Origin: Butyrivibrio proteoclasticus | GTDB taxonomy: Bacteria > Bacillota > Clostridia > Lachnospirales > Lachnospiraceae | Assembly (NCBI RefSeq): GCF_900115735.1 | Contig: NZ_FOXO01000006.1 | Span: 62,001-126,000 of the forward strand | Length of the DNA stretch: 64,000 nucleotides | Direction: 5' to 3' | Notes under the pieces: generated by a model | Told to the model about the DNA's origin: nothing | The model's database searches: none | What the model saw: the letters and a program-made list of their open reading frames with translations, nothing else | Shown here: positions 1 through 7,147 of the stretch, piece after piece | Numbering within the stretch: position 1 is the first letter of the stretch | Layout: each line of letters opens with the position of its first letter | Position numbers and translations under genes: made by a program

Positions 1-2
1 GT

Positions 3-383
3 CTGGAATTTGAAGGCGAAGTTCAGAAAATACTGCTCCGTACAATAGATGGTGATGTGGAGATTCTTGCCCGCCACACCAACTACTGTACTGCTATTGG
101 TATGGGAACCGCCAAAGTGACCATGGACGACGGCCAGGAAAGAAAGGCTGCCTGTATCGGTGGAATGCTTTCGGTTATGAACGGAGAAGTCAGAGTTCTT
201 CCTACTACGTGGGAGTGGAGCGAAGACATCGATGTTGATCGTGCTAAAGCTGCCAAGGCAAAAGCTGAAGAAACTCTTAAGAATCAGCAGCTTGATAAAG
301 AAACACGTATCCGTGCAGAAGCCAAGCTCTACAGAGCTCTCGTAAGAATCGGTTCCTCCGGACAGGAAAGTAAATATAACTAA
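3..383 (+). CDS. atpC: ATP synthase epsilon subunit, 3' part
   Basis: The reading frame is open from base 3 and lacks its start, so only about the last 126 residues are present. The protein is the epsilon subunit of F1Fo ATP synthase, a central-stalk subunit that couples rotation to catalysis and can inhibit ATP hydrolysis. The visible part has the end of the N-terminal beta-sandwich (GMLSVMNGEVRVLPTTWEW) and a charged Ala/Lys/Glu-rich C-terminal helical hairpin ending QESKYN, which is typical. It is probably the last gene of the atp operon, because a strong terminator follows 8 bases after its stop. Confidence 0.93.
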   Translation: MEFEGEVQKILLRTIDGDVEILARHTNYCTAIGMGTAKVTMDDGQERKAACIGGMLSVMNGEVRVLPTTWEWSEDIDVDRAKAAKAKAEETLKNQQLDKETRIRAEAKLYRALVRIGSSGQESKYN

Positions 384-388
384 TAACT

Positions 389-423
389 AAAGCCGTCAGA
401 GCTTAGCCTCTGGCGGCTTTTAA
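389..423 (+). terminator. Rho-independent terminator of the atp operon
   Basis: AAAGCCGTCAGAG and CCTCTGGCGGCTTTT form a G+C-rich stem (with one G-U pair) around a short CTTAG loop and run into T residues directly after atpC. Confidence 0.9.
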
Positions 424-500
424 GTTTTATGCTAATACCAAAATACTTGCGTTTTGTATATGCGTAAGTATTGCTCTGAATAACTTGTAAGAAATTGGTA

Positions 501-690
501 GGTAATCGGCTCCGTACGCCACCATTGACTGAACCTAAGGAAAACGCCTTGGTCTGCGAGCCGACGGTGAGGATGATGGGAACAGTAGATATTATCTCAC
601 CGTCGGATTCAGCATTGTAGCGTTTCCCTCAGAACCCGTCAATGGCGAGCACCTTCGGTGTGGCTGGGTGTTATTGCCTCGGGCTCTGAC
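501..690. other. Hairpin-rich stretch, possible structured RNA or mobile repeat
   Basis: CCGACGGTGAG (561-571) pairs perfectly with CTCACCGTCGG (596-606). TCGGCTC (506-512) can instead pair with GAGCCGA (558-564), which overlaps the first stem. CCATTGAC (522-529) matches GTCAATGG (638-645), and CACC-TTCG-GTG forms a small hairpin near 650-660. No known RNA family was recognised. Confidence 0.35.
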
Positions 691-693
691 TCC

Positions 694-756
694 AGGAACA
701 GTAGGGGCGGCTATTTTCAAGGATGTATGGCCGAAGCTTTCCAATGCAAGCGTGCT
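694..756 (+). repeat. Interspersed element copy 1 (AGGAACAGTAG...CCAAT)
   Basis: The stretch beginning AGGAACAGTAG and continuing through GGCTATTTTCAAG to TTTCCAATGCAAG resembles, base by base with scattered differences, the opposite strand of 1325-1397. In translation both can read RNS-x-GGYFQ. This suggests a DNA-level interspersed repeat, perhaps with a past coding frame. Confidence 0.55.
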
Positions 757-836
757 CACATTGGAAAGTTTTTTGGCATATATTGTTTTTTGAAGTCCAC
801 TCACTGCTTATAGATTTTCTCCTTTTCATCCTGTCA

Positions 837-1025
837 TACGGATAATTCCAGCACCATTCTTTATTTTTATCCGTACAATATGGTTATTTTTTGCTCAATG
901 ATCTTTCATTTTACGGATAAGATTGCACGATGTATGCTGTCTTATCCGTATGCCACGCGGGAAATGAAGCTTATATTGACCGATTTTACGGATAAGATGA
1001 CACTCTATCAGCATTCTTATCCGTA
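837..1025. repeat. 75-bp periodic array of TACGGATAA / TTATCCGTA pairs
   Basis: TACGGATAA begins at 837, 912 and 987. Its reverse complement TTATCCGTA begins at 867, 942 and 1017. The spacing is exact: 30 bases within each pair and 75 bases between pairs. The bases between the arms differ from unit to unit, apart from short extensions (TACGGATAAGAT, TCTTATCCGTA). The period is a multiple of three, so open frames on both strands show a 25-residue repeat (TDK...YPY on the plus strand). Confidence 0.85.
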
Positions 1026-1071
1026 CCTCTGCCAGAAGTATCGGAATTTTCATAGACAAAAATGTCGTTCC

Positions 1072-1107
1072 GGGCATATAGCTATTTTTTCAAGTTAACA
1101 CATCCAT
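1072..1107 (+). repeat. 36-bp element GGGCATATA...CATCCAT, copy 1
   Basis: Starts GGGCATATA and ends TTAACACATCCAT with a variable T-rich middle. Three further copies follow, one in the same and two in the opposite orientation. Confidence 0.65.
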
Positions 1108-1132
1108 CGGCAAATTTTCAGGAAGTGAAAAT

Positions 1133-1168
1133 GGGCATATACGTGAAAAAATGGATTTACACATCCAT
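1133..1168 (+). repeat. 36-bp element GGGCATATA...CATCCAT, copy 2
   Basis: Same ends and same length as copy 1: GGGCATATA at 1133-1141 and TTACACATCCAT ending at 1168. Confidence 0.65.
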
Positions 1169-1203
1169 TAGATGAGTGAAATGAAACAAAGTATTATCAA
1201 TTA

Positions 1204-1240
1204 TTGGATGTTGTAACTTCATAAAAAGCCGTATATGCCC
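1204..1240 (-). repeat. 37-bp element, inverted copy 3
   Basis: On the minus strand it reads GGGCATATACGG and ends TTACAACATCCAA. It is one base longer than copies 1 and 2. Confidence 0.6.
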
Positions 1241-1266
1241 AAACTAACGAATCAAAAATCCTGGCA

Positions 1267-1303
1267 ATGGATGTTGTAAGTTTGAAATCAGGCTTATGTG
1301 CCC
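1267..1303 (-). repeat. 37-bp element, inverted copy 4
   Basis: On the minus strand it reads GGGCACATA and ends CTTACAACATCCAT, so it differs from copy 3 by one base in the first box and keeps the same length. Confidence 0.6.
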
Positions 1304-1324
1304 AAAATAGAATTTTCGTTTTCT

Positions 1325-1397
1325 TCGCACTCTTGTATTGGAAACTGCGGCCATAAAGCCCTTCACATGCTTGAAAATAGCCACCACTACTGTTCCT
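1325..1397 (-). repeat. Interspersed element copy 2, opposite orientation
   Basis: On the minus strand this reads AGGAACAGTAG, then GGCTATTTTCAAG, then TTTCCAATACAAGAGTGC, matching 694-756 in inverted orientation. The two copies flank the 75-bp periodic array and the four short elements. Confidence 0.55.
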
Positions 1398-1596
1398 GCC
1401 TAATATCCAACAACTTACGCATATACAAAGAGAGAGCATTATGCTTTAGGTAAAACTCATTCAATGATAATCTTCAATATTTAAAGGTGTCATCCTATGC
1501 AGCTTATGCTATTTAAGATAGAATTGCTATTGTAGAGTTTTCAGAATTTTTGATAAAATGAACACTATATTAGCAAATGCTGAATGGGGAATGACT

Positions 1597-3120
1597 ATGA
1601 AAAGACTATATATTGTGTTGATGATTATGATTCTTATATGCGGATGTTCAGCGCATAATGACAAAAACTTAAATGTGTCTGAGAGCACTGACACTATCAC
1701 TGAAGAGAGGGGCTCTGACGATGTCACTATAACACTTCTGTCAGATGATGTAAGTGAGGAGTCGGTAAATAAAGTTAAGGATGCATGGAGGCAATTGTCA
1801 GTAATAGTTCCCATTTTTGATATTGAGATTGCAATTGGTCCCTCTACAAGGCATGAACAGAGAGATGGACTGGTCAATTTTACTGAGTTAGAGATCGGTT
1901 CTGACGATTTCTATGAAATATTTGTTAATAAGTGTACAGGTTTACCTTATTGGAAGGTAGTTGGACTCTCAGAATACGCATTTGGATATACACCTGTCAA
2001 TACAGAGAATGAGGTAATAGAGTACCTGGAAAAAAGAGAAGAAAAAACATTCCCTTTATTTGCATTATTTTTTTCGGAGAAGTATTCAAAAGAAAGTGAT
2101 ATTCAGATGTCCAGGGATTGCGCATATTACCTTACAAAATATGCATTGGACAATTATTCCTATAAAGACTTTGCTGAAAAGGAATACCGAGGTGAATGGC
2201 TTACGGTGCTTGATGCAGGCGTTGATTTTAGATTTGACGAGATTGATGAAATCGTGGAATCAGCCACAGCTGAAAAGCAGGGGACAGCAATCTATGTGGT
2301 GTGCGGAGGAAATACATGGGAGATACATGAAGTTGAATGGCTGAAATCTGCTAATGATGTATATTCCATGTTATATGATGCAGAGGATGGAATACAGAAG
2401 CTATGCAAAAGAATCGCTATAGAATCAGATATTTATGACGAAGAGAGCTTTAGGAAAAATGTTAAAGTCATTCCGACAGATAAGTCTGATATTTCCACGG
2501 CTAAAGATGGAGTAATAGTTCTTAAGCATCCGCTTTCGTTCATCCACGAGTATGTCCATATTACTTTGGGATATTCTAAGACAGAGCAATGGCTTAATGA
2601 AGGACTTGCAGAGTATTATTGCGCAGACTACGAGGACGAATATGTAAGCAGGCATAATCAATGGGATGAATATTATCAGAGTTGGCTTGATGAGGGTGTT
2701 ATAGATGATGAATTAAAAGCTATTTATGAACAGGACGGAACTTTGCAATATGAAGAAAACATTATAGAAAACTATCAGAAATTAAGAGAAAAAGTTGGAG
2801 ATGAGCAAAATCAATATTCATGTTTAACATATGCTTTGGGCATTACAGATTTGATGTATTTTGGAACTGAAATGCGTGAAGAAGCAAGTCGTAGAACAGT
2901 TAATGATATATACGGAGGTAAGGTAGCTACTGATAAGGTAGGAAACCGTCTTACTTACGAATCAGCTATGGTTGTAGTGGCGGATCTTGTAGCAAAATAT
3001 GGTGTGGACAGTATTATTGCTTCTAAGGGGTCATTTGAAGAAGATTTTGGAATGACATCGAATGAATATATACAAAACTATATAGATAATAAAGCTTTTA
3101 TGCATTTTCTGGGAGAATGA
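1597..3120 (+). CDS. Lipoprotein with HExxH gluzincin-type metallopeptidase motif
   Basis: A 507-residue predicted lipoprotein. A signal peptide (MKRLYIVLMIMILICGC) ends in a lipobox-like ICGC, so the mature protein should be lipid-anchored outside the membrane. At about residues 314-330 it carries HEYVH followed by NEGLAEYY. This is the HExxH...E zinc-binding arrangement of gluzincin peptidases of the peptidase MA-like type, so a surface zinc peptidase is likely. The substrate cannot be told. I chose the ATG at 1597 because GGGGA lies six bases upstream; in-frame ATGs at 1558 and 1591 lack suitable spacing. The next gene starts 2 bases after the stop, so the two are probably co-transcribed. 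Confidence 0.72.
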   Translation: MKRLYIVLMIMILICGCSAHNDKNLNVSESTDTITEERGSDDVTITLLSDDVSEESVNKVKDAWRQLSVIVPIFDIEIAIGPSTRHEQRDGLVNFTELEIGSDDFYEIFVNKCTGLPYWKVVGLSEYAFGYTPVNTENEVIEYLEKREEKTFPLFALFFSEKYSKESDIQMSRDCAYYLTKYALDNYSYKDFAEKEYRGEWLTVLDAGVDFRFDEIDEIVESATAEKQGTAIYVVCGGNTWEIHEVEWLKSANDVYSMLYDAEDGIQKLCKRIAIESDIYDEESFRKNVKVIPTDKSDISTAKDGVIVLKHPLSFIHEYVHITLGYSKTEQWLNEGLAEYYCADYEDEYVSRHNQWDEYYQSWLDEGVIDDELKAIYEQDGTLQYEENIIENYQKLREKVGDEQNQYSCLTYALGITDLMYFGTEMREEASRRTVNDIYGGKVATDKVGNRLTYESAMVVVADLVAKYGVDSIIASKGSFEEDFGMTSNEYIQNYIDNKAFMHFLGE

Positions 3121-3121
3121 T

Positions 3122-3988
3122 ATGAAAATACTTGTTGTTGGTGGAACGAGATATTTTGGGATACCTATGGTTAATTCCCTGCTCAAAAACGGCCATGAAA
3201 TTACAATTGCGACAAGAGGTAATTCAAAGCCTGTATTTGATGGCTCCGTAGACTATGTTGTAATGGATAGGACGGATGGGGCAAGCGTCAAAGCTGCTTT
3301 GGATGGACAACATTTTGATTTGATAATAGATAAGATTGCCTACAGTTCCAATGATGTTAGGGCGCTTTTGGAAAACGTAAGATGTGACAGATATATACAG
3401 ATGTCTACATGCTCTGTTTATTTTGAAGATCACGCTGAGATTGTGGAAGATGAATTTAAAGCTGAAGAATATGAACTTAATTGGATTGATAGGATACAGA
3501 ACTATGGAGAGTCAAAGAGGCAGGCAGAAAGAGCAGTATTTGAGTATATGGACCCTGCCAATATTTCTTTTGTCAGATATCCGATTGTTATGGGTGAGAA
3601 TGATTACACCGGAAGATTGGATTTCTATATAGAGCATATAAGAGATCAAAAGCCGATGAATGTTGATGACCTTGATAAGGAGATGGCATTTATATATGAA
3701 AAAGATGCCGGTGATTTCATTGCATATCTGGCAGATCATTTTGTATCAGGCCCGATAAACGGCTGTTCAAAAGAAACCGTTAAGATTTCAGATATCATTG
3801 AGCATATAGAGAAACGTCTCGGCAAAAGCGCTGTGATAAGTAGTCAGGGGGATGAAGCCCCATATAATGGTCTTGAAGATACACTAAGTTTTAATACCAA
3901 AAAGGCTGAATCAACCGGTTATAGATTCCGTGAGCTTAATGACTGGTTGTATCCATTGATTGACGGTAAGACGATAACATCAAAATAA
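3122..3988 (+). CDS. NAD(P)-dependent epimerase/dehydratase family protein
   Basis: A 288-residue short-chain reductase of the extended (sugar nucleotide epimerase) type. The N-terminus MKILVVGGTRYFG carries the Rossmann-fold glycine pattern GGTxxFG. A serine-containing strand (QMSTCSVYF) is followed by YGESK, matching the YxxxK catalytic pair. No sugar-specific residues were recognised, so the substrate is open; members often act on nucleotide sugars, some are reductases. It starts one base after the stop of the metallopeptidase-like lipoprotein, which implies translational coupling although a functional link is not obvious. Confidence 0.82.
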   Translation: MKILVVGGTRYFGIPMVNSLLKNGHEITIATRGNSKPVFDGSVDYVVMDRTDGASVKAALDGQHFDLIIDKIAYSSNDVRALLENVRCDRYIQMSTCSVYFEDHAEIVEDEFKAEEYELNWIDRIQNYGESKRQAERAVFEYMDPANISFVRYPIVMGENDYTGRLDFYIEHIRDQKPMNVDDLDKEMAFIYEKDAGDFIAYLADHFVSGPINGCSKETVKISDIIEHIEKRLGKSAVISSQGDEAPYNGLEDTLSFNTKKAESTGYRFRELNDWLYPLIDGKTITSK

Positions 3989-4007
3989 TTTCGTAACAAC
4001 AAAACGG

Positions 4008-4036
4008 TTGACATTAAGTTTTCTGTCAATTATACT
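4008..4036 (+). promoter_or_regulatory. Near-consensus sigma-A promoter
   Basis: TTGACA (4008-4013), a 17-base spacer, and TATACT (4031-4036). It lies just after the epimerase gene and would start transcription near 4043, ahead of the small reading frame at 4070. Confidence 0.8.
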
Positions 4037-4069
4037 AACAACTAATAATTTTTCAGAAAGAGAGACAAT

Positions 4070-4183
4070 ATGATAAGACTTAATCTCGTCACAATGAATA
4101 TAGTCAATTTGACATCCGTGAATTTGATTCAGGGGTCTGTTTTTGATATGTGTGATGAGGATAAGATTATTTGTAAGGCATAG
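4070..4183 (+). CDS. Possible 37-residue leader peptide
   Basis: ATG at 4070 follows a weak AGAGAG ribosome site and opens a frame MIRLNLVTMNIVNLTSVNL... that ends in CKA and TAG at 4181. It sits between a near-perfect promoter and a terminator. The last codons form the left arm of a perfect 10-bp hairpin that has the stop codon in its loop. No family resemblance was recognised. It may be a leader peptide that governs read-through into the acetyltransferase operon, or a chance frame in a regulatory RNA. Confidence 0.4.
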   Translation: MIRLNLVTMNIVNLTSVNLIQGSVFDMCDEDKIICKA

Positions 4184-4197
4184 ATAGTGCCTTACAA
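4171..4197 (+). promoter_or_regulatory. Hairpin around the leader stop codon
   Basis: TTGTAAGGCA (4171-4180) and TGCCTTACAA (4188-4197) are perfect complements. The 7-base loop contains the TAG stop of the small frame. A ribosome at the stop would block this hairpin, which is the geometry of attenuation leaders. Confidence 0.6.
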
Positions 4198-4215
4198 ACT
4201 GATATAGTATACAGG

Positions 4216-4254
4216 GCCTCATCAAGCGATAGTTTGATGGGGCTTATTTTATTT
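4216..4254 (+). terminator. Rho-independent terminator upstream of the acetyltransferase
   Basis: GCCTCATCAA (4216-4225) pairs with TTGATGGGGC (4234-4243) and is followed by TTATTTTATTT. It ends 30 bases before the acetyltransferase start, so it either ends the short leader transcript or acts as an attenuator. Confidence 0.78.
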
Positions 4255-4284
4255 CAAAAAATATAAAAACTTATGGAGGTGGCT

Positions 4285-4851
4285 ATGAGAATAAAAGAGC
4301 AGAAATTTCTTTTACCTGATGGACGAGAGGTAACTATAAAGAGTGCAGGTCCTGAGGATGCAATGAAGGTAAAACTTCACAGGGAGGCAGTTTCAGTTGA
4401 GACGCATTTTATGGCGAGGGAACCTGAAGATGGTCCATTCAATCTTGAGAGAATCAAAGAGATACTTGGAAATATTGCAGAAAGTGACAGAGACTTCATG
4501 GTAAGTGCTTATATCGGCGATGAGTTGATTGGAGATCTTGGAGTAACACTCATGAGGCCACATGTAAAATATCTTCATCGTGCATATCTTGGCATGTCTA
4601 TCCGCCTGATGTACACAGGAATAGGACTTGGGAGCTTTATGATGAAGACTGCGCTTGAGCAGGCGAAAGCAAATGGCTTTGAGCAGGTAGAGCTGGGAGT
4701 TTTCTCTGACAATGACAGAGCCAGGCACATGTACAAGAAGATGGGATTCAAGGAATACGGGATGAATCCAAGAGCTTTCAAGCTAAAGGACGGAACCTAC
4801 AGAGACGAGATCATCATGGCGAACATATTTGAGACAGGAGGAAACGCATGA
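4285..4851 (+). CDS. GNAT family N-acetyltransferase
   Basis: A 188-residue GNAT acetyltransferase, which moves an acetyl group from acetyl-CoA to an amine; RimJ/RimL-like and small-molecule enzymes share this fold. The acetyl-CoA loop is seen as GIGLGSFMMKTAL at about residues 112-124, preceded by strand LGMSIRLMY and followed by ELGVFSDNDRARHMYKKMGF, the usual end of the domain. The ATG at 4285 is preferred over 4273 because GGAGGTGG lies properly before it and would be inside the longer frame. The stop overlaps the next start in ATGA, so the two genes are translationally coupled. Confidence 0.88.
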   Translation: MRIKEQKFLLPDGREVTIKSAGPEDAMKVKLHREAVSVETHFMAREPEDGPFNLERIKEILGNIAESDRDFMVSAYIGDELIGDLGVTLMRPHVKYLHRAYLGMSIRLMYTGIGLGSFMMKTALEQAKANGFEQVELGVFSDNDRARHMYKKMGFKEYGMNPRAFKLKDGTYRDEIIMANIFETGGNA

Positions 4852-5633
4852 TTATAAAAAACGAGATACCAATACTGGAATATGACGATATTTCACCGGA
4901 GGTCATCGCCCCAGATCATGACTTGGAAGAAGTAGCATTACCTGAAAAGTGTCTGTTTGCTTTCCTTGGAGATGTGGTTCATAGATATGCCAGGGAGAAT
5001 AAGGCTGAAGTGGTAAAAGAGCTGATTACAGTATCTCACAACATTCAGATATATGTGCTTCACGAAGAAAATGAAGATATCTGCCTTGTGCAATCCCCGA
5101 TAGGTGCAGCATCATCAACACAGGTCCTGGATACTCTGGTGAGCTGTGGCTGCAAGAAAGTAATAGCAGTAGGGTCCTGCGGAGTACTGGCTAAGATACC
5201 GGAAAATGCTTTTCTTGTTCCAACCAAGGCGCTTAGGGCAGAGGGAACATCTTATCATTATCTTCCACCCTCAAGGTATATTGAGCTTGACGAAGAACCA
5301 AAGGCTGTTATCGAGAAAGCTTTTGCGAAGCACGGACTTCCTTTTGAGACATGCACAACCTGGACTACGGATGGCTTTTTCAGAGAGACAAAAGACATGG
5401 TGAAGTACCGATTGGATGAGGGCTGTTCCGTAGTAGAGATGGAGTGCTCTGCTCTTGCAGCATGCTGCAGAAAGCGAGGCGCAAGTTTCGGACAATTCCT
5501 GTTTACAGCCGATTCACTTGCAAATGTCCACGAGTACGATGCAAGAGATTTTGGAACGGATTCACATGAAAAAGCACTGCTATTGGGACTGGATATCCTG
5601 AGAGAATATAAGGAATGGACCATGGACCGCTAA
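4848..5633 (+). CDS. Nucleoside phosphorylase family protein
   Basis: A 261-residue member of the PNP/UDP phosphorylase family, which splits nucleosides with phosphate into base and (deoxy)ribose 1-phosphate in the cytoplasm. The family pattern is visible: IGAASSTQVLDTL, then VIAVGSCGVL, a substrate segment TTDGFFRE and VVEMECSALAACC, where the Met-Glu pair binds the ribose. It begins inside the stop of the acetyltransferase gene. The last codons form one arm of a 14-bp inverted repeat. Purine versus pyrimidine preference cannot be read safely. Confidence 0.88.
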   Translation: MIIKNEIPILEYDDISPEVIAPDHDLEEVALPEKCLFAFLGDVVHRYARENKAEVVKELITVSHNIQIYVLHEENEDICLVQSPIGAASSTQVLDTLVSCGCKKVIAVGSCGVLAKIPENAFLVPTKALRAEGTSYHYLPPSRYIELDEEPKAVIEKAFAKHGLPFETCTTWTTDGFFRETKDMVKYRLDEGCSVVEMECSALAACCRKRGASFGQFLFTADSLANVHEYDARDFGTDSHEKALLLGLDILREYKEWTMDR

Positions 5634-5671
5634 CCCCGTCCCATGGTCCATTCCTATGGTCCATTTATTTT
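5612..5671. terminator. Perfect 14-bp inverted repeat between convergent genes
   Basis: GGAATGGACCATGG (5612-5625) and CCATGGTCCATTCC (5641-5654) are exact complements. A partial third copy, ATGGTCCATTTATTTTT, follows at 5655. The left arm lies inside the end of the phosphorylase gene. It probably ends transcription from both directions. Confidence 0.75.
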
Positions 5672-6981
5672 TCTTCGTTGTATACAGCCATTATAGCGTC
5701 TGCAACGTCTTCTCTGTACCAGGAGCAGTCATTTCTGTTAAAGATTGCGAAGTGCTCATTGCCTGATTCGAAGAGACCGTTGTCCCACCAAAAGCATGGG
5801 ATGCCAGCCTTTTTGGCTCTTGTAAGATATTCTGTAACCCAGTTGCATACTTCCTTAGAGTTTCCGTTTTTATCCTCGGCGCCATACTCTGTGAGAAGTA
5901 CAGGTATTCCCTTAGCTCCAAAGATTCTCTGAAGATCCTGCATTACACCGGCAATATCTCCCTTGTGGGAACCATCCCATGTATCATAAGAATTGCCAGA
6001 TGCAGAGTAAGTAAAGTCATAAGGTGTATATGCGTGGATTGAAACAGCAAGGTGATCATCCTCAGGAATCTTCATGCTTCCAATAGTAGGAATAACATGG
6101 GATGATGCAAAACTTGTAATGAGAACAAGTCTCTTTTCGTTGTTGCCACCTGTTGAACGAACAGCATCTACAAAAGTCTGATTAAGTCTGTCTAGGCACT
6201 TTCTGCCTTCACCTGTTCCGCCGCTCCATTCATTTGTACCACCCTTAACTCGGGGCTCGTTTAAACCTTCAAAAATGAGGTGGTCGCCGTATTTTTCAAA
6301 TCTGTTTGCAATCTGAACCCAGATAGCTTTTACCTCTTCATCTACTGCATCGATGTGGGCATCATCAGGAATTCTCCACTCTTCTTCGTGGTGAGAGTTG
6401 ATGATAACATACATATTGTCATCCAGGGCGTAGTTTACGACTTCTTCAACTCTGTCAAACCAAGCTTCGTCGATAGTATAGTCAGGTGCTGCGCCCAAGT
6501 GATCAGCCCATGTCACAGGGATTCTTATGCAGTCAAAGCCCTTTTCGTTGACAGCATCGATCATCTCTTTTGTTGTCTTGGGATTGCCCCAGTAGGTCTC
6601 AGCCTCAACTCCTGATGTTCCGAAGGAATCGAATGTGTTTCCCAGATTCCATCCGGTTTTCATCTCTGCAACAAGATCTGTAGGTGTGATATCTCGCATA
6701 TCGTATTTGTCCTTTGCCGGTTCTGGTTTTGAAGTTACATCGTCGGCTGTTGATTCACTGCTTGCCTCTGCAGAAGTGTCGTTTGCCGCATTCGCACTTG
6801 CTTCAGTAGTAGATGCCGCTGCATCTGAGGATTCTTCTGATGCCTGCTCAGTAGCAGTTTCCGCACCATTGCTGGCAACTTCACTATCTGCATTTTCAGA
6901 AGCAGGCTGTGCAGCAGGAGCCCCGCATCCTGTCAAAAGAGCCAGGATAAGAGGCAGGGTCAATAATTTCTTTCTTTTCAT
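5665..6981 (-). CDS. GH5 endoglucanase-type lipoprotein
   Basis: A 438-residue secreted glycoside hydrolase of family 5, which cleaves beta-1,4-glucans or related backbones (cellulase, xyloglucanase or mannanase; subfamily not certain). The signal peptide ends in LLTGC, a good lipobox, followed by about 70 residues rich in Ala, Ser, Glu and Thr that form a surface linker. The catalytic domain shows GWNLGNTFDS, RIPVTW, NSHHEEEW, FEGLNEPR with the acid/base Glu, SIHAYTPYDF and LTEYGA with the nucleophile Glu, then FWWDNG. AAGGAG precedes the ATG. It lies downstream of the esterase-GH43 gene on the same strand across three hairpins. Confidence 0.92.
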   Translation of the reverse strand: MKRKKLLTLPLILALLTGCGAPAAQPASENADSEVASNGAETATEQASEESSDAAASTTEASANAANDTSAEASSESTADDVTSKPEPAKDKYDMRDITPTDLVAEMKTGWNLGNTFDSFGTSGVEAETYWGNPKTTKEMIDAVNEKGFDCIRIPVTWADHLGAAPDYTIDEAWFDRVEEVVNYALDDNMYVIINSHHEEEWRIPDDAHIDAVDEEVKAIWVQIANRFEKYGDHLIFEGLNEPRVKGGTNEWSGGTGEGRKCLDRLNQTFVDAVRSTGGNNEKRLVLITSFASSHVIPTIGSMKIPEDDHLAVSIHAYTPYDFTYSASGNSYDTWDGSHKGDIAGVMQDLQRIFGAKGIPVLLTEYGAEDKNGNSKEVCNWVTEYLTRAKKAGIPCFWWDNGLFESGNEHFAIFNRNDCSWYREDVADAIMAVYNEEK

Positions 6982-7026
6982 AACAAACTCCTTGTAAATC
7001 AGTATGACATCTTGAACTAAATTCCA

Positions 7027-7147
7027 GAAATCCGCATATACTGCGGATTTCGTGAGTATATGAGTGAAGAGTCAACCAAGCCTTATCGACGAAGTCGATT
7101 TAAATTGGCTTGGTTGATGCATTCTTGAATTGTTGATTCAAGAATGC
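7027..7147 (-). promoter_or_regulatory. Three tandem hairpins between esterase-GH43 and GH5 genes
   Basis: Perfect stems lie at 7027-7036/7042-7051 (10 bp), 7072-7082/7107-7117 (11 bp with an inner ATCGAC/GTCGAT stem), and 7119-7129/7137-7147 (11 bp). The last overlaps the stop of the esterase-GH43 gene. None has a clear T-run on the minus strand, so they may be RNA-processing or stability elements rather than simple terminators. Confidence 0.7.

Larger units (their letters stand above)
424..1596. other. Repeat-rich intergenic region without a convincing gene
   Basis: About 1.17 kb lies between the atpC terminator and the next gene. Short open frames occur on both strands, but none has a good ribosome site together with protein-like composition, and several coincide with short DNA repeats. 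The region holds a hairpin-rich stretch (501-690), two opposed copies of an element containing AGGAACAGTAG, three units of a 75-bp periodic repeat, and four copies of a 36-37-bp element. The repeats are listed separately. The whole looks like an accumulation of small interspersed repeats, possibly transcribed, rather than coding DNA. Confidence 0.6.

Noticed and set aside
592-804. A 70-residue minus-strand protein
   Set aside because: It covers a perfect hairpin and an interspersed repeat copy and has no ribosome site.
837-1025. A small CRISPR array
   Set aside because: The repeats are 9-12 bp and alternate in orientation, spacings alternate between 30 and 45 bases, and no cas gene is present.
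880-1098. A 72-residue protein on the plus strand
   Set aside because: It has no ribosome site, its composition follows the DNA repeat, and the opposite strand is equally open (895-1077).
1197-1439. An 80-residue minus-strand protein
   Set aside because: It is built from two inverted 37-bp elements and one interspersed repeat copy, so it is a translation of repeats.
5615-5932. A plus-strand protein over the end of the GH5 gene
   Set aside because: It lies opposite well-supported GH5 coding sequence with catalytic motifs and is a shadow frame.
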